A stretch of 64,000 nt of DNA from Ophioderma brevispina (GCA_023653785.1 JAMKCH010078698.1:31881-95880), one strand, 5' to 3'; counted from the stretch's first letter, positions 44,824 through 56,690 are shown. The notes: a model not told the origin generated them from the letters alone. A program made the numbers and translations.

Positions 44824-45590
44824 GGTCTTCCGATAGGAAAGACCTTATTGCAGCATGATTTGTGTGTCAGTCTGTCTGTCTGTGTGTGTGCACCAAATGT
44901 TTGGTATACACTTTTGGTTTAAATGTTGTCTAGCTTTTTAGTGCAGTGATGGATCAAGTTCATACTTGGTATGCTTATACATTGAGGCAAGGGGTCTTAT
45001 GTGGGGTCACAGGTCAAAGGTCATTTAGGGATCACTTAGGGCATTGTATCTTGTGCATGTTGTATGCACTTTTGGTGAAAATGTGTAGTTCATATTTGGC
45101 ATGCTTATAATCCTTATACATTGAGACATGGGGTCTTATGTGGGGTCACAGATGAGGTCAAAAGTCATTCAGGGGTCACTTAGGGTCATATCTTGTGTAT
45201 GTGGTGCACACTTTTGGTTAAATTTTGTCTAGCTTAATTTTTAGTGCAGGATGCAACAAGGTCATTCATGGTATGCATGCTTATACATAGACAAGGGGCC
45301 TTACATGTGGTCAAAGCTCATTCAGGGGTCACTTAGGGTCATTACAACTTGTATTGGGGTATACGCTTTTGATTAAAATGTAGTCGTCTAGCTTTTTAGT
45401 GCAGTGATGGATCAAGTTCATACATGTGTGCTTATACATTGAGACAAGGTGTCTTATGTGGGGTCACAGATAAGGAGGTCAAAGATCATTCAGGGTCACT
45501 TAGGGTCATTACATCTTGTATAGGGTATGCACTTTTGGTTAATATGTTGTCTAGCTTTAAAGTGCTGTGATGGATCACCTCGTTCTTTGA
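44824..45590. repeat. Tandem repeat of about 155 bp, four to five degenerate units
   Basis: The block TCTAGCTTTTTAGTGCAGTG followed by ATGGATCAAGTTCAT, CTTATACATTGAGACAAGG, GGTCACAG and GGGGTCACTTAGGGTCAT recurs with starts near 44930, 45085, 45230, 45388 and 45552. The array is preceded by an inverted pair AGGTCTTCCGATAGGAAAGACCT at 44823-44845 (given here by its arms AGGTCTT and AAGACCT) and a short GTCT/GTGT microsatellite. Confidence 0.75.
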
Positions 45591-45654
45591 CCACATAATC
45601 AGATGACCTATTTGAGACCACTGTCCCTTTTTTTTATTAAAGGTAAAACAGTGA

Positions 45655-46310
45655 CAATTTCACTCTCCAGTAGAGTGAATTTTGTAAAATTCACTCTAAA
45701 AAGAGTGAAAATTAGTCTATAAATGTGAAAATCACTCAAAAAGAGTGAATTTTTACTCAGTAAGGATTGCCTTTGATAATCATGCTTATTCAGAGAGTGA
45801 TTACTTACTGAGTGAAATATAACTCGTTTGGAGAGTGAACTATCCACTCTTTGGAGAGTGAATTGTCCACTCATGTTCACTCTTTTGGAGAGTGAATTGT
45901 CCACTCTGTTGGAGAGTGAATTGTTCACTCTTTTGGAGAGTGAATTGTCCACTCTGTTGGAGAGTGAATTGTCCACTCTGTTGGAGAGTGAATTGTTCAC
46001 TCTTTTGGAGAGTGAATTGTCCACTCTGTTGGAGAGTGAATTATTCACTCTTTTGGAGAGTGAGTTGTTCACTCTTTTGAAGAGTGAGTTGTTCACTCTT
46101 TTGGAGAGTGAATTGTTCACTCTTTTGGAGAGTGAGTTGTTCACTCTTTTGGAGAGTGAATTGTTCACTCTTTTGGAGAGTGAATTGTCCACTCTGTTGG
46201 AGAGTGAATTGTCCACTCTGTTGGAGAGTGAGTTGTTCACTCTTTTGGAGAGTGAATTATTCACTCTTGGAGAGAGTTAATCTCTTTTGTAGAGTGAATT
46301 ATTTGCTATT
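45655..46310. repeat. 24-bp palindromic tandem array (GAGTGAATTGTTCACTC)
   Basis: From about 45830 to 46275, some 18 units of 24 bp (GAGAGTGAATTGTTCACTCTTTTG and variants with TCCACTCTGTTG, in split form) repeat head to tail. Each unit contains AGAGTGAA-TTG-TTCACTCT, an 8-bp stem. The leader at 45660-45760 has looser GAGTGAA/TTCACTC pairs. The period is divisible by 3 and the unit lacks stops in several frames, so 150- and 218-codon frames lie open on opposite strands. They read (LLESELFT)n and (NNSLSKRV)n and are best treated as satellite artefacts. Confidence 0.9.
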
Positions 46311-47025
46311 TTGCATTTAGAGTATATTACTTGGGACTATATCAGACAACATGCCCTGACTAACAGATATAGGTTACTTTCATTATTCTTGACTTGGTTT
46401 CTGTAAAAGTATATTGATCATATCAGGAAAGAAGAGAAATGTCCTCGGCTACCATTCAGAGACGGGCCATTCAGAGACTACCACTCAAATTTATGATGTG
46501 TGATTGAGGGTGGATTTTCAAAGTTTCAGCCAATGAGAACCTGCAGATGATCTCTGTACTCATGATACAGTTGCAACAACTTAAAGTGTGGCAGAAATGG
46601 GGCCATCTTAGTTACAGCATAGTGGTATAAACAATAAAATCTTAAAAAGTTCTTAAAAATCCAAGAAAGTAATCGAAGAAAAAAATCTTACAAATTATTT
46701 TTTCCAAGAAAACAAAAGTAAAATCTTAAATTTAACATTTTCCAAACAAATTTCATGACAGCAGACAATTGTCTACCTTAGTATGGACAAAGGTATACAA
46801 AGATTTGTTTTCATGCAAAATTCAGGAAAAAATAAAACTGTGAACATTTTATTTTATTGTTTTAGATTTCAAAGGGACATTAGATTTTTTTAATACCATT
46901 TCTCTCAATTGCACTTGATCATTTTTACCCCCACCGAAATGTTTATTGGACAAACATAAAAGAAAAACCAAAAACTATGTTTGAACTTCTTTGATTCTTC
47001 TGTCCGTGCAAGACAAACATTCTAA
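46311..47025. other. Unassigned AT-rich sequence
   Basis: Nothing recognised. Confidence 0.35.
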
Positions 47026-47277
47026 ATCAACCATCTAAATGATCTTATTATTAAACAATGGCATATTCAGCTTATTCACTCAGGTGGATCTAATACATTT
47101 GTAAGCATTCCAAATATACAACAAAAAGAAAAAGAATGCAATGGAACAAAACATGAAATTTGCCAACAGGAATCAGAGACAGTAGGGCATTTCTTACGAT
47201 GCACTGTTGTTGATAAGTTTCCCAGTAGCTCTTCCCTTTCATTCAAAAAAATGGCAAAAACATGTGTTGGGTGTTAG
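47026..47277 (+). pseudogene. Possible retroelement C-terminal fragment
   Basis: The plus frame is open for 83 codons from 47026, after an in-frame stop, to TAG at 47275-47277. It includes KECNGTKHEICQQESETVG followed by HFLRC. A Cys...Cys...ETVxHFLxxC pattern resembles the Cys/His motif near the C-terminus of many non-LTR retrotransposon polyproteins, but spacing is not canonical and no other RT motif is attached. Chance or a host exon are alternatives. Confidence 0.3.
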
Positions 47278-48109
47278 CATACCCACTGCTGGCGGATGTC
47301 GACAAACACGTCCACGAGTATCATATATCGCCGTAATGTTTTGGTAACTTCCCGCCTTCCGGGATACAGACACCAACAATGCGGGGATTCTGCAAAGCAG
47401 ACAAGTACTTGGGCTGCAGGAGGTTACCACCACGGAATATGCACATGTGAGTTTGTAATAAACCAGATGTCTTGTTATCACATGGACCTGGTTGGACCAC
47501 AATAGATTTACCAGGGAGTGATTTTGTGGTTGGAGAAAAGAGGTGCTTAATTGAAGAGGCGCTGTGCTAAGCTACTTGATAGAAGGATGTTTACAGATGT
47601 TAACTTTGTCATTTTCGGAAGAAAGGGAGGGGTGCTTACATCTGGGAAGGAGTGTAAAGGTTTTGCTTGGTTACGGATGTTCACAGATGTTTAGTAAGTT
47701 ACTTTCTCCAAAATTACAAAGCACTGGCCTGGGCATGGATGGGGAGGGAAGAGTTACTGGATTTAATTTGGTCAAAGGTCTGTTTCTGTGAGTCTAGGTG
47801 TGCAAAACTGCAGGAATTCGGTTCATGTAACTAGCAGATTTAGTTTTCTCACTAATCCAAGATGTTCTTGCAAATCTGTCTATCTCTCTTCCTCGCTCTT
47901 TCTCCCCTGATTCTCACTCTCTCATTCATCGTATCAATCTTGCTATATAAAAGCACATTGAACCTGGAGTAATATTAAAGGTACAGTTTGTGATCCTAGC
48001 ACCTCATGTTTTGTTTGTTTTTGGTAACCCCGGAAAATGTAGCAATATTAATTCTTCAAATACTTTTCCCACTCTGTGTTATACTACCGACTTGGTATTC
48101 CTCGTGCTA
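47278..48109. other. Unassigned; one family C-like end
   Basis: TATTAAAGGTACAGTTTGTG at 47974-47993 with ATCC following resembles a TTAA plus family C end, but no partner end is seen before the array. Confidence 0.35.
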
Positions 48110-50485
48110 CATTTTTCATCTACTGAAGATAGCAATGTGATGAATTACCTATTGCCTCATATGCTATCTACTGAAGATAGCAATGTGAATAATTACCCAT
48201 TGCCTTAAATGTTGTTTACTGAAGGTAGCAATGTACAATACTATCTACCAAAGATAGCATTTATGGCCGTGGTAATTTATCATATGCTATCTACTGAAGA
48301 TAAGCAATGTGATAAATTACCCATTGCTATAAATGCTATCTACTGAAGATAGCATGTGATAAATTACCAATGCCTTAAATGCTATCTACTGAAGATAGCA
48401 ATGTGAATAATTACCCATTGCCTTAAATGCTATCTACTGAAGATAGCATGTGATAAATTACCATGCCTTAAATGCTATCTACTGAAGATAGCAATGTGAG
48501 AAATTACCCATTGCCTTAAATGCTATCTACTGAAGATAGCAATGTGATAAATTACCCATTGCCTTAAATGCTATCTACTGACGATAGTAATGTGATAAAT
48601 TACCCATTGCCTTAAAATGCTAATCTACTGAAGATAGCAATGTGATACATTACCCATTGCTATAAATGCTATCTACTGAAGATAGCATGTGATAAATTAC
48701 CAATGCCTTAAATGCTATCTAATGAAGAAGTAATGTGAATAATTACCCATTGCCTTAAATGCTATCTACTGAAGATAGTAATGTGATAAATTACCCATTG
48801 CCATAAATGCTATTTATTGAAGATAGCAATGTGAATAATTATCCATGCCTTAATTGCTATCTACTGAAGATAGCATGTGATAAATTACCAATGCCTTAAA
48901 TGCTATCTACTGAAGATATTAATGTGATAAATTACCATTGCCTTAATGCTATCTACTGAGATAGCAATGTGATAAATTACCCATTGCCTCAAATGCTATC
49001 TACTGAAGATAGTAATGTGATAAATTACCATAGCCTTAAATGCTATCTACTGAAGATAGCAATGTGATAATTACCCATTGCCATAAATTGCTATCTACTG
49101 AAGATATTAATATGATTAAATTACCCATTGCCTAAATGCTATCTACTGAAGATAGCAATGTGATACATTACCCATTGCTATAAATGCTATCTACTGAAGA
49201 TGCATGTGATAAATTACCCATTGCCTCAAATGCTATCTACTGAAGATAGTAATGTGATAAATTACCAATGCCTTAAATGCTATCTACTGAAGATAGCAAT
49301 GTGAATAATTACCCATTGCCTTAATTGCTATCTACTGAAGATATTAATATGATTAAATTACCCATTGCCATAAATGCTATTTATTGAAGATAGCAATGTG
49401 ATAAATTACCATTGCCTTAAATGCTATCTACTGAAGATAGCATGTGATAAATTACCCATTGCTATAAATGCTATCTACTGAAGATAGCATGTGATAAATT
49501 ACCAATGCCTTAAATGCTATCTACTGAAGATAGTAATGTGATAATTACCCATTGCCATAAATGCTATTTATTGAAGATAGCAATGTGATAAATTACCAAT
49601 GCCTTAATGCTATCTACTGAAGATATTAATGTGATAAATTACCCATTGCCATAAATGCTATCTATTGAAGATATTAATGTGATAATTACCCATTGCCTTA
49701 AATGCTATCTACTGAAGATAGCAATGTGATAAATTACCCATTGCCATAAATGCTATCTATTGAAGATATTAATGTGATAAATTACCATAGCCTTAAATGC
49801 TATCTACTGAAGATAGCATGTGATAATTACCCATTGCCTCAAATGCTATCTACTGAAGATATTAATATGATTAAATTACCCATTGCCTTAAATGCTATTT
49901 ACTGAAGATAGCAATGTGATACATTACCCATTGCTATAAATGCTATCTACTGAAGATAGCAATGTGATAAATTACCCATTGCCTCAAATGCTATCTACTG
50001 AAGATATTAATGTGATAAATTACCATAGCCTTAAATGCTATCTACTGAAGATAGCAATGTGAATAATTACCCATTGCCTTAATTGCTATCTACTGAAGAT
50101 ATTAATATGATTAAATTACCCATTGCCATAAATTGCTATCTACTGAAGATAGCATGTGATAAATTACCCATTGCCTTAAAATGCTAATCTACTGAAGATA
50201 GCATGTGATAAATTACCCATTGCTATAAATGCTATCTACTGAAGATAGCAATGTGATACATTACCCATTGCCTTAAAATGCTAATCTACTGAAGATAGTA
50301 ATGTGATAAATTACCCATTGCCATAAATGCTATTTATTGAAGATAGCATTGCCATAAATGCTATTTATTGAAGATAGCAATGTGATAAATTACCCATTGC
50401 CATAAATGCTATCTATTGAAGATATTAATGTGATAAATTACCCATTGCCTTAAATGCTATCTACTGAAGATAGCAATGTTGATAC
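48110..50485. repeat. 48-bp tandem array of hairpin-forming units
   Basis: About 49 units of 48 bp: AAATGCTATCTACTGAAGAT then AGCAATGTGATAAATTACCC then ATTGCCTT. Each unit holds GCTATCT-ACTGA-AGATAGC (7-bp stem, 5-nt loop) and GCAATG-(12)-CATTGC (6-bp stem). Common variants are TTAATATGATT, GATATTAATG and TTTATTGAAG. Many units differ by one missing base (GCATGTG for GCAATGTG, TTACCATTG for TTACCCATTG). There are no unique spacers, so this is not a CRISPR. Confidence 0.95.
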
Positions 50486-51883
50486 ATGACCCGATTTAGA
50501 TGTATAAAGTTTTCATCTTGAAAGAATGGCCTTGACCTCAAAACACCATCTTTAAAGTTTTGCGCTGATATTTTAATTTTTTTTTTTTGACGATGATACT
50601 GAAAGTGGTGATTTTATAAGCCCCATAGAGTACTTAGTAAATAAATATTGGTTGGCCAAAATGGGGCACGTTTTTCGTTTTCCAAATAACTTACAACAAA
50701 CATCCCTTTGCCCTAAGATTCGTAGGATAGAGATAGTAGCTTTCTTCAGATCCCAAATTTTGACCACTTCCAGTAAAATCTGGGGTTCTGGGATGAGGCT
50801 ATTAGTGCTCGGGCCATGGCCCGTTAAAACAAATCAGATTTTTGATTTTCACCCATTTAGCCCATGCTTGTGAAACACATTGAGTTTTGGTGTGTGGATT
50901 TGTGTTGTGGGGGAGTATGTAGAGCAATTGAACTTTTGCTTATATTGGATTTGAACCAGTGACCTTGACGAGCTGTGTGACACCAGAACATTTTCCTGGG
51001 GAATTGTGGGAGGGGGCAAATTGACCTGGCAAAACAATTTGAGCTTGGTGCAAAATGTGTGCTTTTTCACAGAAGGGTGGCATTCTCACTTTGGGAGCAT
51101 TTCTCCATGCCCCCCCCCCCACACACACACATACATACACACTATCAAGTGATACAAACTATATTGAGGTGGCAAATAGAATTAGCAATAATGTTTCCTT
51201 GAAGAAAAACATCCTGTATGGAAATGGCTGGGTTTTAAAAACCACTTGATGAGCAGACACGGCGAGATGCGTATTGCATTACATGCCTTTACAATCTGCG
51301 AACACGGCATTAGTGCCTGAATGAAAGAAATTTTTTGATGCATTTTGAATATAATGCACTTTTAACCCTAACTTTGTCTGTACATCCAACCATCCTTCAC
51401 ACGTTCCAACCCAGTTTATTTTGTATAGGTTATAACACAAATCTCAGTATTTTTTAGACGACTTCCAAAATGACTGATTTGTGAAATTAACTATAAAAAA
51501 GCACTGACTTAAGACTAGGCTTGTTGGCTAATCTAAATGCATTTTTTTATGCTGATTCTAATTATATAGCCATGAAAATACATAATTAAATTAAAATATT
51601 TTTGTAAAAAGAAAATGGAAAGAAAAATTGAGCTTTCAGTGACTATTGTGATCTGTAGGACCTGAAGGATTAAATAAATTAGTTTAATTAACTGTTTGGT
51701 TTAGTTTTTTATTTCCCCCCATCATCACGTTTTATTGCAATATTAAAAAGAAAACACCAATAAATGATAAAAACATGAAAAATGCATTAAAATGAGAAAA
51801 AAACCTAGTCTTAACTCAGGTCTTTTGGTGGGAGTCATCAAAAACCTACGACTTATGTATTGTACAGAATTTACCAAGGTTAA
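50486..51883. other. Unassigned sequence
   Basis: Contains a C-run/CA stretch at 51110-51140. Short overlapping frames on both strands near 50570-51250 lack domains. Confidence 0.4.
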
Positions 51884-52221
51884 AGGTGCTTGTTCCGATT
51901 TTTTTCTATCGGGTTCTCTACTTGATATGAGAGCCTGACACCCTGTACCTACACACAAACCGCCACCAAGTACCACCGTGATAAGCGAAGCTTGCAGTTT
52001 TGATGCAAGATGCGATAATGCATATTGCAATGCCTATTCACTACGGTGCTATATTGATGGTTAACCATTAACGTTAGTTTTTATTATCTATATCTTGAGA
52101 AATAATGATTTGAAAGCTAAAATTTCAGGACGACAATGAGAAAATACGCTTTTCACTGATATGAAATTGATACTACTTCCGGGTAAATCAGGGGTCCCAA
52201 AGACGATCGGAACAAGCACCT
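51884..52221 (+). mobile_element. TTAA-flanked TIR element, family B, copy 2
   Basis: Ends AGGTGCTTGTTCCGAT and ATCGGAACAAGCACCT are perfect inverted repeats of 15-16 bp, with TTAA at 51880-51883 and 52222-52225. 338 bp, best-preserved family B copy here. Confidence 0.9.
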
Positions 52222-52387
52222 TTAAAAAAAAGATACAAGGCAATGAACTGTACCATAGTACATATACCTTTAATCATTATCTGTGATTGGCAAGTAAAAA
52301 GTCTTTGGGTTTTATGCTAGTCCAGTAAAGAATCACGAACAAATAACAGTCGCATGTTGTACAATGCATTGGTATTGGATAGTTTAA

Positions 52388-52732
52388 GGTGCAACGGAGA
52401 GATTTTGATGCAACCAACATTGTGTCATACTAGTAATTTCATATAGATCAGACACTCAGATACATTTCTTACCTTGTGTTTTGGCTACAGAAAAATGTCG
52501 TCTAAAAAGTGAGAAAACAGGTGGTTTGATTTGATGGTACCACAAGGCCTGAAATTCTATTTGCTCCTATACAAAATTAGAAATTTCACAATTTTTAAAC
52601 CAAGAAACTTTCCCAGATTAGTCATTTCATATGGGGATATTTGTGATGGAAAGCTATACTCAGGGGGCAAAATCAAACTTTCCGTTTTTTGAGGGACAAC
52701 CGGATATTTGAAATCTCTCATTGCAGTGTCAA
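52388..52732 (-). mobile_element. Family A element, copy 5 (diverged)
   Basis: Starts after TTAA (52384-52387) with GGTGCAACGGAGAGATTTTG and ends near CTCTCATTGCAGTG. Same orientation as 3557-3969. The right TTAA is lost. Confidence 0.7.
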
Positions 52733-52964
52733 GCTTTAATAAACCAGTGCTATCAACATACACACCACCCTCTTTTTATTTCTTGATTATAAATTCATTA
52801 TATTTGTTTTTAAATGAACAAGCTATCTCCAAAGTACCTTCAGCTACCTCAATTGTTGCTTACGAAAATTATCATATAATGGGCTTCAAATAATTATTTA
52901 GATAATAACAGCGGAATCCTTCATCAGTGAAACCAGTCACGGCAGGACAAATCCATGTGCTGAA
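52733..52964. other. Unassigned sequence
   Basis: Nothing recognised. Confidence 0.3.
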
Positions 52965-52968
52965 TTAA

Positions 52969-53130
52969 AGGTGCAAGAGAGATTTCATATATCAGGTGCC
53001 CTAACAAAACGCAAAATTACTGATTTTTTGCCCTGATGTAATTCTTTCCATCAAAATAACCCATCGGAAAAGGGATTTAGCTGAGACTGTTTCTAAATTA
53101 CAATCAGGGATCCCGAATTCCTAATTCCTT
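52969..53130 (+). mobile_element. Family A element, copy 6, left part only
   Basis: TTAA (52965-52968) then AGGTGCAAGAGAGATTTC, ATATCAGGTGCCC and GATTTTTTGCCCTGATGTA. Homology fades after about 53130; no right end found. Confidence 0.65.
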
Positions 53131-53560
53131 TTCTTTTTTCAAATTTTGCAATACTTTATGATTTTTAAATCTTCATTACTTGTTTGCGGTAGAGTTTACT
53201 AGGCCAATTACCAACACAACTGTGCAAAAATCTCAAATTTGAAAATTTGGGGCTATTAGCATGAAGATCCTCTTTTTCTTACAACAAAATTTCTGAGGTG
53301 TTGACTTACTCCTGCCTGCATACCAGCACTTCACAATGTAACATTTCTTTCAATCGTAAAATACTACAAAGTCAAATTGAAGGTTCTCAAGTGTTGTTAC
53401 AAAAAATTGGAATGTTCCCCAGCTTCAGAAAGAGTTCCATATGTACCCCAACTTTAAAATAGTAACAAATACCCTTGTAACCCTAAGGCAAAATAAAAAA
53501 TAATTTGTTACATGTGAACTTTGAAGGGGTGTACACATGGAACTGCAGTTTGTCTTCTTA
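53131..53560. other. Unassigned sequence
   Basis: Nothing recognised. Confidence 0.3.
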
Positions 53561-53670
53561 CACCTCCTGGCCCTAACCAGGATTTTTTTTTGGGAGGGGC
53601 AATTTTTTTTTGTTTTTTAAAAGGGGACTTTCCCAAAATTTAAAGAAGGGGTGGCAAATTTGGCAAAAGT

Positions 53671-53709
<39 letters not shown>

Positions 53710-53880
53710 GAAAAAACATGAAAAACCCAATTTTTTGCCTCTTTTGGGCCTTTTCTTCCAGCTCTTTTTAAATGTTTTTTTTTTTTTTAAATGGCCATCC
53801 CCCCTTGCTCGTCGGGCAGCGCCCTACCCGGGTTCGACCTCAACGGCACACTTACTATTTTGAACGGGAGAGTGCCCCTC
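53561..53880. repeat. Poly-T and G/C-run repeat remnant
   Basis: GGGAGGGGCAATTTTTTTTT is followed by a run of about 31 T at 53675-53705 and a second T-run at 53776-53788. CTCGTCGGGCAGCGCCCTAC follows. Frames across it are poly-Phe artefacts. Confidence 0.5.
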
Positions 53881-54850
53881 TATTTAAAAATATGGATATT
53901 TTGCATCCACAACTTCTGTATTTCTACCTCAAGACAAGTTGTAAAAATATGCCAATAGTTGCCAAATTTCTCTCATTTCGGCAAGTTTGTCCCAGTCGAA
54001 ACTCTCTGCCAGAATTGTTCGATTATTTACCGTGCGCCAGTGTGACGTTTGTCAACACGCAGTAATGCTGATTGCTTTTTTCGAATTAGATGGGCCTCCC
54101 CATTGGTTAATCGCACATTAGGCTACCCACATCCTCCGCCCCTTTATTCATATATTGCGGCGCGCGGGTGTTTTGCCGACCTTGAACAATTCTGGGCAGC
54201 AACTTTATTCAGTTGTAATCAAACTTTAGGATGTTTACTTATTTGCCCGTATTACATACTACTTATTTGTGACCACATCCCTGTTTTTTAACTTGATTGT
54301 TTGAATGAATAATTGTCTTCCATCTCAAAGTAATAAACTCCTGACTATACCCCTTATATCTTGCTGTGGCAGTAGAGTGGGTGCACAAGCACTGGCACCG
54401 CACTCAAGTGCAGGCATAATTACAAAGGCGAACCAAGACGCAATGCAATAATCGTGCTGCGACGTGATTGATTTCCCATGTCACGTGAATGAAACAATAC
54501 TTGTTTGCCCAAATGTGCAATTACAGGAATAAGTTTATTATTAAACAACCATCCAAAAAAAATTTGACTGTTCTTAATGTTACATCTTGGACTTCAGCAT
54601 GTACAGCGTTATGAAGTTCCATTTCCACATATAACCTTTGTCTCTATTAAAAGAAATACTGTGTTTATTAGACTTTCAGACTGACTTGAAGATTTCCTTC
54701 TTAAACATTTTATAATAGCTCACGTTCTTTAAGAGAGCAAACAATTGTGAATGGCAAATGTGATTCTCAGTGAATGCTGTCTGGGCATGTTCCAGTTACC
54801 TGTTTACGCATAGGTGGAAAACCCAAGATGCCAAGTATGTATGCAGGGGC
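53881..54850. other. Unassigned sequence
   Basis: A few CpG-containing patches at 54030-54190; no exon can be supported. Confidence 0.35.
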
Positions 54851-55140
54851 CTCTTCTTTTTAGCCCCTGGCTTGAAAAGCAAGGGGTATATTGCGAGGGG
54901 GGCGAATGTCCCGTATTATGTGTTCCAGTTGGTTAGGTTTGGTTAGGTTGTTTGTTTTTTTGTGTCTCCTTTGAAAAGTTTAGTCCCTTAAACAGACTTG
55001 GGTTAAGGAAGGTGCCATAGGGGGTTCCTTCATATGGTGATGTTGTCAAAGGTCATGGCCAAGGTCAAAGTCATCTGAGGTCATTTCCAGAGTGCCATCT
55101 TGCCAGGTGGATGACGCAAGTTTACCTTGCCGTATTTTTG
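54851..55140. repeat. AGGTCA-rich interspersed repeat fragment
   Basis: AGCCCCTGGCTTGAAAAGCA then AGGGGTATATTGCGAGGGG, later CAAAGGTCATGGCCAAGGTC and AAAGTCATCTGAGGTCATTT. Similar AGGTCA/GGTCATT text occurs in the tandem repeat at 44824-45590, suggesting related repeat sequence. Confidence 0.45.
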
Positions 55141-55449
55141 ACAAATGTGCGAGTTCCTTTTTTCACCATTTCTTGTAAAAATTCAATCATGCCCAATTCT
55201 TTTGTGTTTTTTCAAAGAAATGTTACTTATGCAGTAGATTGCATAATAATCCCATAAAGTGGATTTTGTAAGGTTATGCCAGCAGTGAAGCTCTGACTTG
55301 GGTTTTTGTTGTTGACGGTTGTGGCCCAGCAGCGGTGGGAAGTCACGAATAGTTAAATAATTAAACCAGAATATTTATGTAGAATTTGAAATCAGAAATT
55401 CAAATATCTGTCATTTGGTATCCCCAGGGTGCGAAGGAAGGGATTTTGT
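55141..55449. other. Unassigned sequence
   Basis: Nothing recognised. Confidence 0.3.
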
Positions 55450-56260
55450 CATAGCATATCTGTCACAACCTTCTCGGTCGGTCACCACTTGATCCCTGAA
55501 CCCGATCTAGATGGCATGTGCACCACACTGTCGGAACTTAGTATCTACCCACAGAAGCGTTACTAATAAACCAGAGGGGAATCGCCGCGTGTTATTGGAA
55601 TGCCAGCAGCCGTACACCGTTTCTCTCACCCTCGCGTGCCATCCTTGTTGTTGCGCAACGCGCTGCGCATTGTCGCTGTTGCTGCACAAGCACACGCACC
55701 TACAAAGCTTGTGTGGTCGCGCGTTATTTATCAATTTTGTCATTTCCGTTTTTTTCCCCCCCTTTTCCCCAGTGTTCCATTTGTCCGAATCACACGATTT
55801 TTCTGCAATAATATGCGAAAAATCAATCATGGAAGAAACCATGCATCTAAAAAGATTGCCTCCTGCATTCCTAATGCACAAAAAGTCTCCCATTACGCCG
55901 TTATTTTGCTTATGAAAGAGAAATTTGAGCCCGAGTGATAGCATGTGGCCTCGGTTGTTATTGTTGTTTTCACTCGCTAAGTGTGGACGACGTAAAATAC
56001 CCGCGTGTTCATGAATATGCATTAAGGATTTGCCAAATGCGACGATACGTAAACCAATATGGTGGTGCCCAAAACTACGATAATGACGTGCGTATCTCAT
56101 TATAATACTTTTGGCACCTTGATGTTGGTTACGCTGTTTCGGGAAATCTTCGGTCTGTTTAATATTTACGGGGTCCGTTGTAATCTACCGCAACTTGCCT
56201 GCGACAACCGGTCAGTAGGCAAAAGGTCATACTTTTTGTATTTCACAGACTTTCTCGCTC
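55450..56260. promoter_or_regulatory. CpG-richer unique stretch with the longest non-satellite open frame
   Basis: CpG is clearly more frequent than in flanking DNA (GAATCGCCGCGTG, GCGCAACGCGCTGCGC, CTACGATAATGACGTGCG). No repeat family was recognised. A minus frame of 197 codons (55507-56100, starting MRYARHYRSFGHHH, with an Asn run) overlaps plus frames of 134 and 112 codons. I see no domain, signal or transmembrane segment in any. TGACGTGCG and ATGAATATGCAT resemble CRE and octamer-type sites. It could be a promoter with first exon, a coding exon, or neither. Confidence 0.25.
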
Positions 56261-56396
56261 TTATTCCTCTCAAAACATTGCTAACTCCTCTCTTTACAAG
56301 TTTTTCTTCTGCTCTTATTTCTCGAGGAATGCTTGCAAAGCTCTTTTAACACTGTCTCACTCACTGGGGTTACTGCAAAACGCAAGTGAATTACTA
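56261..56396. other. Unassigned sequence
   Basis: Nothing recognised. Confidence 0.3.
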
Positions 56397-56690
56397 CCAG
56401 ATCCCAATATCCGAATTTGACGAAACTTGGCTTGTGGGTAGTGGTGCATGCAGTAACACCCATGCACTGGTGTCATCATTTGTGCATATTCATGAGCTCT
56501 TTGCATTGCTCTGATTGGCCATTATAAAAAGGTGAACTTCCCTACAAATCCCAATGTCCAAATTCAACTACACTTGGTATTGGGTAGTGGTGGGATGCAA
56601 ACCCATGCAATGGTGTTCTTTACTATTTGTGCATATTTATAAGGTCAATTTGCATATTTTCTCTCCGCCAGGGATCTTGCAAGTCTAACT
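56397..56690. repeat. Two-unit diverged tandem duplication of about 147 bp
   Basis: AATCCCAATGTCCAAATTCA near 56548 repeats ATCCCAATATCCGAATTTGA near 56401. Both continue with GGGTAGTGGTG, ACCCATGCA(C/A)TGGTGT and ATTTGTGCATATT. Confidence 0.7.

Noticed and set aside
45608..46280. Repetitive protein genes of 218 and 150 codons
   Set aside because: They are direct translations of a 24-bp palindromic satellite, open on both strands at once, with no gene context.
48110..50485. CRISPR array
   Set aside because: Units are contiguous 48-bp repeats without unique spacers, in a eukaryotic repeat landscape, with no cas genes.
55507..56100. A 197-codon minus-strand protein-coding gene
   Set aside because: No domain recognised, overlapping plus-strand frames of similar length, and no splice or conservation evidence. 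Kept only as a candidate regulatory or exon region.
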